A DNA stretch of 64,000 bases from Hymenolepis diminuta. Lineage: Eukaryota > Platyhelminthes > Cestoda > Cyclophyllidea > Hymenolepididae. The translations under genes were made by a program, and so were the position numbers. The stretch covers positions 6,278,269 to 6,342,268 of the forward strand of contig CAADRB010000002.1 in the NCBI GenBank assembly GCA_900708905.1, read 5' to 3'. Under the pieces are notes generated by a model that was given only the letters and a program-made list of their open reading frames with translations, ran no database searches and was not told the origin of the DNA. Below are positions 48,780-62,800 of the stretch, piece by piece. Numbering within the stretch: position 1 is the stretch's first letter; each line of letters opens with the position of its first letter.

Positions 48780-51067
48780 AGGGAAAGTAACCAATAAGCC
48801 ATCAAATTTCATTAATTGGAAAATCCTCCTTATTATTGTGCCTAATTTAAACCGTTTTACATGGTCAAATCACGCATTAAATTTACAAATAGTGCAGTTT
48901 TCGGTACTAACGTATTAAGAGCTTAGGAATAGAGCACATATAATCACTACTCATAAAGCATAACAAGTGCATCAAAGTTATAGCCTTTCAGAAGAGGTCT
49001 CAAGAATAATCAAACTTGATACATTTCCACCTTTAAAATTATATGCGAACGTATGACTGTTTCAGCTCACTTTGCCAAAATAAATACATATAAGGTGTAC
49101 TTGAATTCTCCGCTTTTTACATAATGGAAAACGCACTATGCATTTTAGCCATCAGCCCGTAATCTACAAGAATTTGATAGACTTAGAACTTATAAAATAA
49201 CATCTTATATCAATCTAAGTGGAGGAATATCTTCTTACAAATATATATTAAAGATGATACAGCTTAGGATTCATCAGTACAAGATGAAGGAAGCTTACAT
49301 AGCTATAAATTTCCCAATCTTCCACGATCTTCACAACAATATAAAAGAAATAGGCATACATCGCGTATTCGGCTTCAAATACCTAACTTTTAAACTGAGA
49401 AATTGTAAGCAGGCTAAGATAGTAACGTCACCAGCCAGCACAGAAGCACTTGCCAGGAAAGCATGGACGCAAGGAAAACCAGTGAAAAGCTTAGACTCCA
49501 GACATACCCAAACAAAACACATGATAAGTGATTTAAAGGTGACGGTTAACCGTAGGTAGGGCCAATGCTGCAATAAACTCATGTCTAGTCATTATGAGTA
49601 TAGAAATTCAAAGGGTTAGTTAGAATACGCTTAGTAGTTCTTAAATGAAGAAATAAGCCTCGGGATTGCTTTAATCATATATGAAGGAACAGGTCAACAA
49701 GAATTCATATCGAATATTTGTGGCCAGGCCCTAACCAAAATCACCTGTAATATCAATAAAACAAATAACACCACGGCTAATAGTATTAAATTTAGTTAAC
49801 TAAAGAGGTTATTTCAATAGGAATCAGTATTTTCAAGTAAGATTATGAAAATGAATAAATTTTATTCTGTTAAAAGTGAACTAATAAAGAGGTCAACTAA
49901 TAAAACATCAGCTGAGAGAAGGTTTCACTATCAATTCGAAAGAACTGCCAATAATCCGGAAAATTAAAGTCAGCTGAGAAAAGACTTAACATGCACTTTA
50001 CTTTGTTAATTGAACTTATTAAATTGAGGATCCTCACCTCTGTAAGATGACATATACTCTTTATTTAAAACACCATCGGAAAGTTGCGAATTGCCTTGAT
50101 AGTTAAGAGTTTATTTCAGGACTCCATGGTCAAACCGAAAGTATATCGTCTCCAAACAACAACCCACAAGCAGCTAGAAGAAAACCAGTTTAACATTCGT
50201 TAAGCATTGACTTAAACAGAAAAACAGATGAAAGACGTGCTTATGAGCGAAAATGAATATCGAAATAATGGATCTCTCTTCATTTCACTGTGAAACATGT
50301 CAAAGCAAAAAAATGACTTAGTTATCAGACTCGGCTAGCTACAAATAGGATGGGCTCGATAAATCATAACACGAACAAGTACATGCCGACTCCGATCAGC
50401 AAAAATACAACCATCCGTCATTTACAAAATGACGAATGTAAGATACAATCATATCAGAATACACAGATAAGAGATAGTAGGAAAAGCCCACATTGATCTG
50501 AACTCTCTAAAGACAAAATTCCATTTGAAGATGAGCAAAAAAATTCCTCTATCCCAATACGATTTCATAAGAGTGTTGACAATCATTAGGTGCTTTGAAT
50601 ATACAATACATCTACCACGAACAATATGCCAAATATACACTAATCTAACGCACAATACTACCAAAACTTACACGGAAAGTACTCAAGGCAGATATTTCAT
50701 CCAGAGATTTAAGAAAAACTCTAGATGTTGAAAAGTTAATAAAATTTGTCTCACAGGTAGGGGTGAACACTTACTACACACAAAATAGATCAACCCACAT
50801 AAAAGCCTTGTACCAACAGACCTTTTACATATTTAGAAGAAATCTTGGCACGATAAACCTCAAAGCAGCAAACGACGTCAGGTAAAAGCATCCATAAACA
50901 ATTCATCACGAGTATAACTCATTTAGCATACCAAATTGCTGATCCAAAAATCTATACGAATAAATGCAATAAGCCACATGGTGTAGAAAAATATACATAT
51001 ATGTCTGTACAGAATTAGAACAAATATTCAAAGTGAGAGATAGAGAGGAAGGCATCAAAAAATCAAA

Positions 51068-51816
51068 TTAACCAAGTCGCAAGGGTGAAAACTTATCAAG
51101 CAATATTGATTTTCCACTAGGGTCAACTGGAAAATCAACATCCAAATAGGTATTATTGTCAGAATCCATTAACTCGAGAAGACTTTGTCTAACGTAAAAA
51201 AATTAATTAACTGGGGAATTAAATTCATATTCTAAGCTTGAAAAGAAACATACGCGTGATCGCCCTGCATGAAAGCACATGGGATACCAATTTGAGTTGA
51301 GGTTTCATCCGGTACCATATTCAAAACTCGAGCGGAGTTATTTTGATAATCGTAAGATATGAAAGCAACTGCGCCTGCAGCTTGAGCAAAACTGGCTTTT
51401 GTCACAAAACTGCAACCGCTAAAAAGAACGCATAACGTATATATTTGAAAACCTAATCTTACCCTCGAATGACAAATGCGATTCCATTCTGGACTTCATT
51501 AACATTTAAAATCCTAGAACATGCATTTACAGGTACTGTTGGGACCAGCTTTGCGAAAATATACGAAACATTCTAGAAATGAGTAATTTTTAAACGAGAA
51601 ACATACAAACTGCGATCCAATACTAGATGTGGAAAGAGGGACAATTACATGTTTGTTAGAGTTATAGACTTTAAGAGATATAGAATGAACAGAGCTACAA
51701 GAACCTTCGAACGGGGCTAGTATTTACAAATTATTAATCGCAAAATTCTTACCTAAGATTATCGATAGGAAAACGAAATAATGCAAATACTTAATAACAT
51801 GACTACTCAATCCCAT
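51068..51816 (-). CDS. PRADC1: PRADC1-like secreted PA-domain protein
   Basis: Small secretory-pathway protein built of a protease-associated domain with no catalytic domain. Exons in coding order: 51753-51816, 51607-51716, 51463-51572, 51254-51418, 51068-51188; introns 36, 34, 44 and 65 nt. The frame closes as 189 aa, the same size as human PRADC1 (188). A hydrophobic signal peptide (about 1-25, YFVFLSIILAPFEGSC) precedes the PA fold: SYIFAKLVPTVPVNAC aligned with the human HLVPAEPPEAC, GIAFVIRGGCSFVTKA at about 88-103, AGAVAFISYD, and IGIPCAFMQGDHA as in ADIPALFLLGRDG. Potential N-glycosylation sites NVS, NNS and NNT are present. PA domains also occur in RNF13-type E3 ligases and proteases, but the absence of TM, RING or protease parts and the length favour PRADC1. 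Confidence 0.8.
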
Positions 51817-53839
51817 CGAGAAAACTGAATTTACATGAGCACTTCAAATGTTAAGCAATCATCTTGTCTATCAGCACAATTAAACACTAATTGTTTCTGA
51901 ATGACGAAATCTTCTTTTTATACTAGCTAGAATTCATCAGAACCTTAATGATACATTATTTTTAACTGGTTCTAGTGTTAAAGAGCCTGCAGATAATGGA
52001 TTAAGTATACATAAAAGCGGAATTGGCATCTATCACAATTAATTTTATAGGACAAATATTTTGCAGAGGAAAAATTTTATGAGGCTTTGGCAAAGCTCTC
52101 TATTTAAAACTGTTTAATTTATTGTTGTCATTAGATTGGTTTCTAAATAAAACGTCTTTAGAAATAAATCTTGGATTCTTAGAATCTTAAACCGTAGTTT
52201 TATTGTTAATTAATCTTTCATATCACAAATATAGTGCATGACATTATTATATTGACATCTATTTGATTACTGAGAGATTTTGGAGATGACAAAAAGGACG
52301 AAATAACAACAATAAATTAAATAGCCATAATTGTGAATTCTGAGAACAGCAACAGTAGGAGTGATCACTGCCCGTTTTGGATAGTGATACACTTACCACA
52401 GATATTATTAAAATATTCACATATGCTCAAAAATTAAAACTAGTATATTTTTCCGAAACGTTTATTAATTAAAAAATAATATGTCATTAACAATTACGAT
52501 TTTTTAGACTCCGGGAAATAACTACTAACTTTGAGAAAAGTAAATGGTTCTTGCATAGGTTATTACTGTTAGGAAGCCAAATAAAATGTACCTTTAGTGT
52601 ATTCGATCGAGTGCACTTAGAATACACTCGCAAGTTCATACGTCATATGCCAAAATATCGACTATTGGACTTCCGCTCTCAGGCTAGGATATTCAAGACC
52701 ACCAGTTAAGAATCCATTGCAGCCGATACTAATCAACAAATCAATCACTCATTTATCCCATATCCAATTGCATAAAAATGCATTTATTCTCTCAATAATG
52801 AACCGTAGTTTGAACTATAAGTCTCCCTCCGATTGTTGCGCAGGATTTAATGCACACAACAGATGATCTTGACGGTGGCCTATCGTTCGGAACTGCTAGC
52901 CGTTATTAGACTTCTGCAGTCTATAGTAGAAGAACTTGAGTTTATGGATTAAAATTAATTAATTCTGAGAAAAAGTAAGGAAGTTTAAAATTTAATAAGG
53001 AACGAAAACGAACATATGTAGTAACTGCGCCCTCTGATTCCTATATCTGGTTGTCGGTTCCTTTATTGGACAGAGTAAAATGATTTAAGTAGGTATTATT
53101 CAGAGATTACAGATTTATGATTATACAACTTTTCCGAGTGAAGCCAAACTTTTATGCAGGTATCTAATTTGCTTTAAGATCATTTGATTCTGTAATTAAA
53201 TTCACAGGTTCTAAGCATCAATAAAATAATAAAAATACGAAAAATGGGCGGTTTTACTTTAAATTCAGTCCCAGAGCTTTGACAAATTTATGAAGGAGAT
53301 ATACGAGGCTAAACGATGTAAATTTATCTATTTTTCCAAACAGGATGAATAACTGAGAAAGCTTCAGTAAATATTGGTACAGCTCAACGATAATGAAATA
53401 AATATTAAAATGGTTATGTGTTTACCAAAGTGTGTATCTATAAGACAATGTGTGGTAATTATTATATAACTTAACAAATATCCATATATGCGCTTGACGA
53501 ACAATAATGACTAAAATAAATTAAAAAAGAAGAATCAGATTAGGAAATTTAAAATAAAAAATTTCAGTATGTGTTTTTCAATTAACATAGATACTCTCAC
53601 ATCACTTTCCTCAACGAATTTGGAAATTAATCTTTATACGAGTAAAATCGGGAAATATGATAGTGTATTTATAATGAACTACCTGTTCAGTTTGTATAGA
53701 TTTTTACACTACTAGATAATTATCACAGTCTGTCAAATTATATCACATATTGTACAACTATTCCTTACTTTTGCTAACTTTTAGAGTGCCTCTCTTGATT
53801 TCTTTGACAAAGACCAATTAAAAGCTACCCACAGATAAA
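51817..53839. other. Divergent spacer, PRADC1 / ELP1
   Basis: About 2 kb between two divergently read ATGs. AT-rich, no recognisable exon. It contains a hairpin at 52596-52628. The promoters of both genes should lie here, but no core element is convincing by eye. Confidence 0.45.
52596..52628. repeat. 9-bp-stem hairpin with alternative pairing
   Basis: AGTGTATTC (52596-52604) pairs with GAATACACT (52620-52628). A competing stem CGAGTG/CACTCG uses the loop and the right arm's edge, so two exclusive folds are possible. Short; may be chance. Confidence 0.35.
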
Positions 53840-56800
53840 ATGCGTAATCTTAAGACCGTTGAGTTCACGTGTAAGAATATAGCAGATGTCCGAATTAATG
53901 ACATTTGCGTTGACAAATATTCTGATGATTTATGGATCGCCACGGATAAAGGTATCATAAATGTTAAACGTGAAGGCGAACGGGAGGCGTACTTAGAAGA
54001 TAAATGCTTTACGAAAGTCGCATACGTCAATCATGCATGCATTTGCTTGCTCTCTGGCAGTTCTATAATGCTGTTGCAGTTGCCTAATCAAGTAAGTACA
54101 CCCAGTTTTTATCAATCCTCCTTCAGATTGTATCAAGTGAAAATTTTGATGAGAATATCCAGGACTGCGTTTTCTCTCCCGATTTATCCGTTGGTGTAAT
54201 ACTCACTGGTAACATTATATCTCTAACTAATTTTATTTCTAGAAAATAATAATATATTCCTTATTAGCTCTGAAGTTGAAGCCGTCGCTCAAATCAGTCT
54301 TCCATGTCTTCGAAATGAAAAGAGTTAGTTGCACTTTTATGTCATCTAATGAAAACTTTTAGCAAAGTTTGTTAATGTTGGTTGGGGCAAAGAGGAAACT
54401 CAGTTTAAGGGATTTAAAAAGAAAATTGTAAATGCCACTGGAGAGGAAGGAACGGCTGAATTGACATCTGTTAATGTTCTTCCTGGTGAAATAACGTGGC
54501 GAGAAGACAGCAAGTATTTTGCTGTTTCGTGGACTGATACGAATGGCCCTCAGACTCTGCGTCGAATTCATATTTTTGATAATAACGGTGATCTTTATTC
54601 GGTTGGATCTGAAACTACTGAGGTTGAATCCGGCCTATGTTGGAGGTACATTGTGGTTTGCTGAATCATCTCTTTCTTAGACCTCGTATACACTTGATCG
54701 CAGTAAGCAAGCGTATCACTGGCAGACTTCTCAAAATTGTCTTCTTTGAACTGAATGGTCTGCCTCATGGAGAAATTGATCTTCTCTCTGCACCAGAATG
54801 TGACAGATTCCGCGTGGGCAAAATTGCATTCGATACTGAGGAACACGTTATGGCTGTTCTTTTCCTTCCTATTGGCTCTACTGACTCATCAGCTCTCCCG
54901 TTTGGTAGGTGTGATATTGATTATTATGTCGCATATATGGCTATTTAATTTCATGTCTTATGGTCTAATGATCTAGCAGTCGCTTTGTTGAAAGTTCTTT
55001 TAGGATGAACTGTTTGATGATAATTAGTTTTATTGGATTTATATAATAAAGCATAATGTAAAATGGTTTATTTTCAACTCCATGAAAACTATTTCTTTTG
55101 ATATGGGCTTGAATGCAGTTATTGTGCTTATGACACAACGCATTAGGTAGTTCGGGTGGACAGATTCATAGTCTATCCCGCTATATTAAACTGCGGTACT
55201 TATTTATATTTTTTCTTAGCTACAATATCTTGAACTGCTCTTATAGGGTTGGCTGTAGCCCTTATTTATTGAACTAAATTAGCTAGGTACCTTACCGACA
55301 TTTGTGGTCTACATTGTCCTTTAGGAATCATACATATTCCATATACAGTCGCACTTACTCAGTTTATAATTTCTACCATTACAGAGGGACTGAAGGCAGG
55401 GGAAATTAACAAAGAATTCGGAACGCCTAATTTCATCTGAGCATAAAAAAGGTTGTATTATTTACTTTCTCAAATCTAAATTTCATAGATATTTTTATAA
55501 GCAAAGTTTGGATGAAATTCTCACGATTCCATTCTCTACATACGTGACAGCACTTCTGGGTATGAAATAATCAGCTGTCTGTTCTATTCTTGTTTCATTT
55601 CAACTTCAATCAGCCTGAAAATCCCATATTTTCAGAGTTGAAAATTATTAAAAATTTAGGTTAATAATTTTCATAAAGCCATTTTAAATGTGATATAAAT
55701 GGTCTTAATTTGCACCGCCTTTGGTAAGCAATTTTAACCGTATATGGGACTCAAATGATATTTACTTATCTTAAGTACCTCTAACTCTGATCATTAAATC
55801 CAGAGTGAATTTGGCTAGATGTCCTCTCATTGAGCTAATGATCTTCCTTAGAGTATTAGGATACATGAGCCTTCCTCAGGTGAGGCTTGGACAAATGTGT
55901 ATTGTATAAGTGGAAATGAATTAGATTGGTAAGAAGGAATTTGGTGGAAAGAGGCTGGTGTTAATATTGGGCGAGGAAAATTGGTATCGTGAGAAACGGG
56001 CAGTTGACCTATTCCGTGTTCTTTTTTTTCACTGATAAGCGTTTGACAATTAGAGTAGAGGTATAAGTCAGCGTGCTTGCAGTACATACGGACTGAGTCA
56101 GCGTACGCAGGTAATACGTGTCCTCCGATTAAATTATCTCTTGACAGATCGCTTCTCTAAAAGAAATTTTATATGACACCTAGTTGTTAAGCTTCTTTAA
56201 GTTTGGACATAATATTGGTGACATTTTTATAGTAATAGGCAACGAGAGATTGAGTGTTATCATTTCTTATTCATCCTCCCATATGTAAAATTTTCTTTAG
56301 TGCGTCTTTATACCACATCCAACTACCACTGGAGCATAAAGGGAGAGCTTTGCCCTCTTCCAACACCTTTACCCACCTCTCCTATTGGTCGCATTTCCCT
56401 CACATTTGGAGGGGTAGGCAATGAAGCTCCAACTTCCACTCTTCACATCGCTGTTTCTTTTGGTAAAAAGGAGAGCAGCTATCTCACCTCCTTTGCTTTT
56501 GCCAGTTGTATCGATCGTTCAGCCTGGGTTCCCGATTCCACCTCCCCTGATTCTGCCATCTTGGCAAACATAGATGGCAACAGCGTCAGTTTGACAGCAT
56601 TCGCTTTAACTAGTATCCCACCTCCCATGGCCGGTTCGATCCTCAAATTTCCCTTCACTGTCAGTGCCATTAGTATCTCCCAGCCTAGATCCCTCGATAG
56701 TGCCCACTCCGTTCTTGTTCAACCCGCTTGCACTTCGATTGATAAAGCTCCGTGGTTTCTTACTCTGAACACCGAATGGAAGAATAACCCCACTTTGAGA

Positions 56801-59800
56801 TCAGGTGACCAGGTGCTGAATCAGCAGAAAAGAATGGCTGCAGAAAACTGTACTCCGACTGTTACCGAATTCTATGTTCTGAGGTGAGTGGCATTTCAAC
56901 CCAAGTAGATGTTGAATCTTTATTCGATTTGTAAAGTTTATTTCTATTCTAGAGATGATGCTTTGGTTTGCGCTGATGAGACCGCATTTACGATGTTCCA
57001 TGGCCAGTTACTTCACCCTAACTGGATATCCCCTGAGAAGCTGTGTTTTGTGTCAAGAGATGGACGACACATTGGAATGCTCTCGAAGGTCGTTAGTGAT
57101 CACTCTGTTGTATTTGATGTTCGGTAAGTATTCCCCTTGGCTTTATATTTTCCTACTGCGACCTATTTTGACATTAATTAATTAATTAAGATATTGCTAA
57201 GGGTAGGGTATTAGCTATTGTGAATTCACCCTCGTATTATGGTTAATATCTACTCGATCTAGACAGACAACAGTTCCTAAAATTCTCCTTTTATAGACGC
57301 TTGGCTTCTCTCCCAGCTGCTAATATTTCGTTCATCAATGGACTTGTGTGTGGACCAAATGAAGAAATTGCTATTCAAACAAATGATGGTTGCGTTCGCT
57401 TTGCCTGTCTGAAGGCTCTTGAAAGTAAGAAATGTACATTTTTATTTTATGCTATTGTTGAATGGTTGTGTGAACTGATTGTGCAGCTAACACTTTCGAG
57501 CTTAATCTACTATATGACATGACTCATGTATTTAATAATGAGATAGGATGAACATTTATCACTTAATATTAATATTAAATACATTTCAACAAAAATTCGG
57601 TCAATGTTTGTATTACAAATACGATTTGGATATGAAGATGTATAACTTTAAATATACTACTGTAATCGAATGAAGAGGACGATAAAAGATTTCTTTCTTG
57701 AAAAGTAAGGTTATCTCTGGAGCTCGGGTTGCAATTTGTGCCACTTTGTCCTTAAATCTTTCAGCATGCTTGAGTTCATTTCTTTTGAGGGAAAATTGCA
57801 CTGGTTTTCACGTAAGGATTTCCGAATTCTCATTTAGTTTCATGACTGCTTATTTCACAATCCAGCTCTAATTAATTTAATTCCGGAAGAAAGCTAACAT
57901 CTGAAATTCCGCAAGTTCAAAGAATATCAGGTGGAATTTACAACATTAAAACCAGCTAAAACGTATTTATCTCTATCATTTTTTTCCCCTAAGGTAGGTA
58001 TTGTCAGATACTTTATATAAACTTCGACTGTAGCATGTTTTTTTTGGTTTTAATGAGTCACTCTTTGGCTATATATCGTACATTGGTATATTTCTGTTAC
58101 ACTTATCATCAAGCTAGCAATCACCTTAATCATCCGGAGGTCTCTCCAGAGATAGAGGTTGATGAGGCCACCTCAAATATACACATGTACTAGAAATGGG
58201 AATAATTTTTTGAATTAGTGCTTCTTACCGCTAACTGGGATGCCCATGTATTGAGGTGCCGACCATAAATCCTGGGATAGCTAGATCCACATCCAGGGTC
58301 CGCTAAACAAGCAACCTCTACCAATGTCCCCAAAATTAGAAGACTGAAGAGTAGCTGGATACGTCTGTTAGGTGCCATTTCTGGGTTTTAATTCACAAGG
58401 TTTTAACAGACAGCTCTATAAACGAAAAGGGGGTTTCTAGGGCGTGTTCTGTGTCCTAAATTTTAGACAAGGTACCAAAATCGTATCAATTTAAGAGACC
58501 GTCACAAATATAATGATCGACACCTCCCATTTATTGGGAATGGTTAAGAATCAAGCGTCACTCATCACTGTAATTATAGGTACTCTATCTCTGCGCAATA
58601 CCCATGCTTGCCGCGTCAGCTGTTTAGCAGCAGAACTCTGTACACACTTTCAAATGTATGCTTTAGAGCAACTATTAAGAAAATACATAAATGGCGCAAT
58701 GCAATGTTGATATAAGACCAGGAGTACAAATAACCTTTCGTGATCCTTTTTTATTGTGGGAAAATATTCATTTTCAATAAAATGAATTCATTCCGAATCT
58801 TACAAGGATATCACCAATTATAATCGATCATTCTTAACTCATTTAGACACATTTATATTCAAAATAGCTTATGAATTTGTTGAATGTAATGTCTTTAAAT
58901 TTAACTTGTATTTGTCATTCTAGTGTTAAGAAATCAACATTTCACTGTAGTTTCTGAAAAACGCTCATTTATTGTAGAGAGTGATTGGGAAGAAACTATA
59001 ATCCATAGTATTTCGACGAGTTGACACGCTCTTATGCCTTTTAACTACCCTGTATATGTTTTGATTATCATCATTATAGCTTTATAGTACCCCTTCTGTA
59101 TTCATCTAGCAGCTGCAAAGTCTGGAATCAACTCCAACTTCGATCTTCCAGCTTTCACCTCAACCAAACTTCCCTTTGCTTGCAACCAACTCTACGCCGT
59201 GACTTTCAACTGTCAAGAGGGCACATCTCGCAAGTCACATTTTCTTGTGGGTTTCCAGGCGAGCAGCCACCGTCTCTGCTTACTTCCATGGTCTTCAACT
59301 CTTGACGCGGAAGGCGAATGTGTCATGAGGTCGTGTTCTTCGTTGGCCCTCCATTCTGACTTCCTTCTGATCACAAACCTAGAGAATCAACTCATAACTC
59401 TTCCGCTTACTTTGGGTATCACGGAGTGTAAGTTTTCATATTTTTGTTGAAGGGAGAACGTAAGTGACAGCTCATCTGGACTCTACAGTCCCCTAGGACA
59501 ACTAATCTATCACCCATCTGACTTCTTTCGATCCTCACTACGCATGACGGAGAAGAGACAGTTGGTTGGACAACTTTATTGAGAAAAAACTCGGGAGAGT
59601 GGGAGATTCGACGAAGATGCGAGATGGATAGTTGGCTGGGTTGCATATATGCATGCCCGTGTATATAAAACAAAGCTTAGATATTGTACTTTTATGGATA
59701 AATTAGAACATGAAAATGTAAGGAATGACTCAAATACGTAAGCGTGGATGAAAGTTGGTTGGCAAATGTGTCATAGCAGTCAGAGACGTCAGCACATGTG

Positions 59801-62800
59801 CGGACATACAGATTAGGCAGACACTTATGTTATGGCGTCCAAAATGTACCTTTGTGGGGTATGGGGAAAAAAATATCCGAAAGAGGAAGAGTCAATGTAG
59901 GCAATAGGGAACTACTACACTTTATTGTGATTTCTCTTTCGACTGAAAAAATCAAACCGAATGCAGTATTTACAAATAGCTATGGTCAATGCTACTATGA
60001 TTGGTAGTAGTACTCTTGCAAATCCTGTTAGCTTAAAGAAAATTATTGTCAGAAATGACAAGCTTGTAACAAAGAAAAAATTTGCAATCTTCTAAATTTT
60101 GATACCGAATGTAAGCTTTCCTCTGATCCTTCCCAAATTTAAATGAAAAGTAAAGAGAACGTTGGCGTTAAAAATGGTAATATGAAAGTGACCTTCAGAG
60201 TTAATTATTAGACATCTAAAAGCTGGAAAAGGTATCATATTCAAAGATGAGAACATCAGAATGCGCGATAGGTAATCATTAAATTTCTGTAGGCCTCTCT
60301 AATGAATGTGTTATGCATTTATTATAGTATGTAGTCATGCCTATAGTATGCTACGGTTACTCGGACTCCAAAGAGAAATGACGGAGATTTAGTCAGAGTT
60401 TGTTCAGATTTTGATTAAACGTAGAAAATCTAACCAATCGTTGATGGCTATTGGAGTTCTGAGTTTAATATGATGGAATATGATTGGTCAGACAGCTAAC
60501 CACTCGAATAACGATCGATTTCGTCATGCTGCCTACTTGAGGGGACGGTCTGGAGATGTTTGAGAACATACCCCCATTTTGATTGGAATTGTCGCTTTAA
60601 TTAAGCTGGTGATATCTCGACACGATAATTGGCTGTGAATGAGAATTGTTGTCAGGCAGTACGTTGCTACCTGCAGCTTCGTCTTCTGAGTACTATGTTG
60701 TCAAGACTTGAGATTACTTATTGTTTATTTTCGGATGACATCTTTGTAACTGGCTACCCCAAAGTCTCATGCATATTTTTATCTTTTTTCAGTCAATTCT
60801 CTCATGACAAGTTTGAAAAAGCGATTGAGTGGAAACTTCGGTGAGGAATCAAATGGTATTGGAGCTTGCGCTGCTCCACGGGTGCTCGAATGCGGGGCGA
60901 AGTTGGTTACCGTGGTAGCAAAGGGCTCCAAGACTGTTCTGCAGATGCCTCGAGGAAATATCGAGGATATCCATCCGAGAGCTCTGGTGTTCAACCAGCT
61001 TGCGCCAATCTTTGATGGGTAAGGTGTTTCTGTGTTCTGTATCTTTACCCTTTGTCCCCTCTAACCATGAAGTACTCACTGTTAGAGTATGTCTGGTATT
61101 ATTCATTGGATGTATCTTAATTACCAACCTTTTTGATAGACTTCGTCACGCAGAAGCAATTGAGACAATGAGACGCCATCGTATCAACTTCAACCTTCTT
61201 TACGATTACAATCCCCATAAATTTCTTTCAAACATTGGCAACTTTGTGCGTACAATCTCATCTCCTGAGCATATCACTCTCTTGGTTTCCGATCTAAGGT
61301 AAGTGGTTTAATGTCTCTCTGGAATATGCAAGTTTCAGTATTCATGTTTTCGAAATGAGAGTTCATGAGACTGATACCTATTTTCATGCGTCCAGTGGCT
61401 CCGGGATACCTCCCATCGATCCAAGTCAAGTGTTGTTGATACTCCCCCTAGAAAGGGTATTGAATATTGCGGCATAGTGGCCAGTTTACGTATATGCGAT
61501 CTCATGCGTCACGAAATCGATGCCTGTGTATCTAGCAAATGAAGTGACTAATTCTAAAGTTTAGAGGAGTAACAGGATGCGAATTTCTCACTCAGAGGGG
61601 CTCCACAACGCCTATTCTCCTCAGGATGAGCGCTGGAAAAGGGCTGGGGGAAGAAGCAAATACGGTTCAACAGCCACCGACGTAGCATAGAGAAAATCTT
61701 TTAAGTTTTCGTTATCTCAACTTCGGCAAACGTAATTGGAAACGAAATAGGAATGAGTTGTGGAAAGTGTCATTTTTTTTTTTTGGATTAGTGGATAACA
61801 CTAGAAGAAAGTTAGAACAAATAGAGAAATAATTTAAAGAAACTTGAGGGAATATTTATAAACGGATATGCCGCAAATCCACTGCAGCATTGTAAAAATT
61901 GTTATCATTCATTGTGCCTCGATAACGCAGTTGTTAAGGTACGTGTCTGCAAAGTCAATCCCCATCAGTCCACATCCAGTGGTTTTGGTGATTAACCGCC
62001 CTGGTTAACTTTTGTTGGCAAGGGAGGTGGTATAGTGTAAGTTTCTCGAAAGCACAGCTTCCCTCTTTTCAAATCAAGTGATGTGAACACTTCTCCTAAT
62101 GGGTTTGGGAAATTGTATTATTATTCGTTATCCCAGAGATTCCACTTTGTCGCACCCTTATAGCGAGGAAGATATCACCAAGACCGAGTATAATGGATTT
62201 TTTGGAGCTAAACAACTTTCACCTGATGCTGTTATTGCTCAGTCGATGGCTAGAATTCAAGATGATTTGCCTCGTACTCCCTTGATTGAACCTCAAGCTG
62301 CTACAAAGATCAATCTTGTCTGTGAGGCTTTACTGAAAGCGATGTTGCCTGATACTAAGAAGTAAGTGTCCTTCAACTCGTTTGTCTACTATCCACAGAA
62401 TATATTAAGTGTGGTTTCTTCCTGCTTAGGTTCATTTTACCGATCCTGACTTGCTATATTAAGAAACAACCACAGGAAGTTGAAAAGGGATTGGTGCTTC
62501 TCAAGGAGTATAAAAGTAAGTTTAAATAAATAAGTTGAAATAAAATTTATTCTTAAACTGTATTTATCTCGGCTTTTTAAAAATAGATTGACTATGGTAA
62601 GTAAAATAGAATTGGATTTTGGATCATTTGCTCTTCAGCAGACGTGATTTCACTATTTTAATTATAAATCCGGAAATTTATTGATACCTGTTTATTGTTT
62701 TTGTTTTTTATTTTCATTTGTTTCATCGTATCAGCTAGATTCTTCATAGATTATACCTCTCGTTGACCTATTATGGGGAGATTTGAAACTTCAAAGTGTA

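Larger units (their letters stand above)
44348..51067. other. Gene-free intergenic region with solo LTR
   Basis: No coding exon I can support over 6.7 kb. It contains the 318-bp solo LTR at 45894-46211 and a GC-rich inverted repeat at 48733-48779. The longest open frame (49254-49559 +, 101 codons) has no recognisable similarity or splice partners. Confidence 0.55.

Noticed and set aside
49254..49559. 101-codon + strand frame in the 44-51 kb spacer
   Set aside because: Unlike any family I know, low-complexity AT-driven composition, and an equally long frame overlaps on the other strand.
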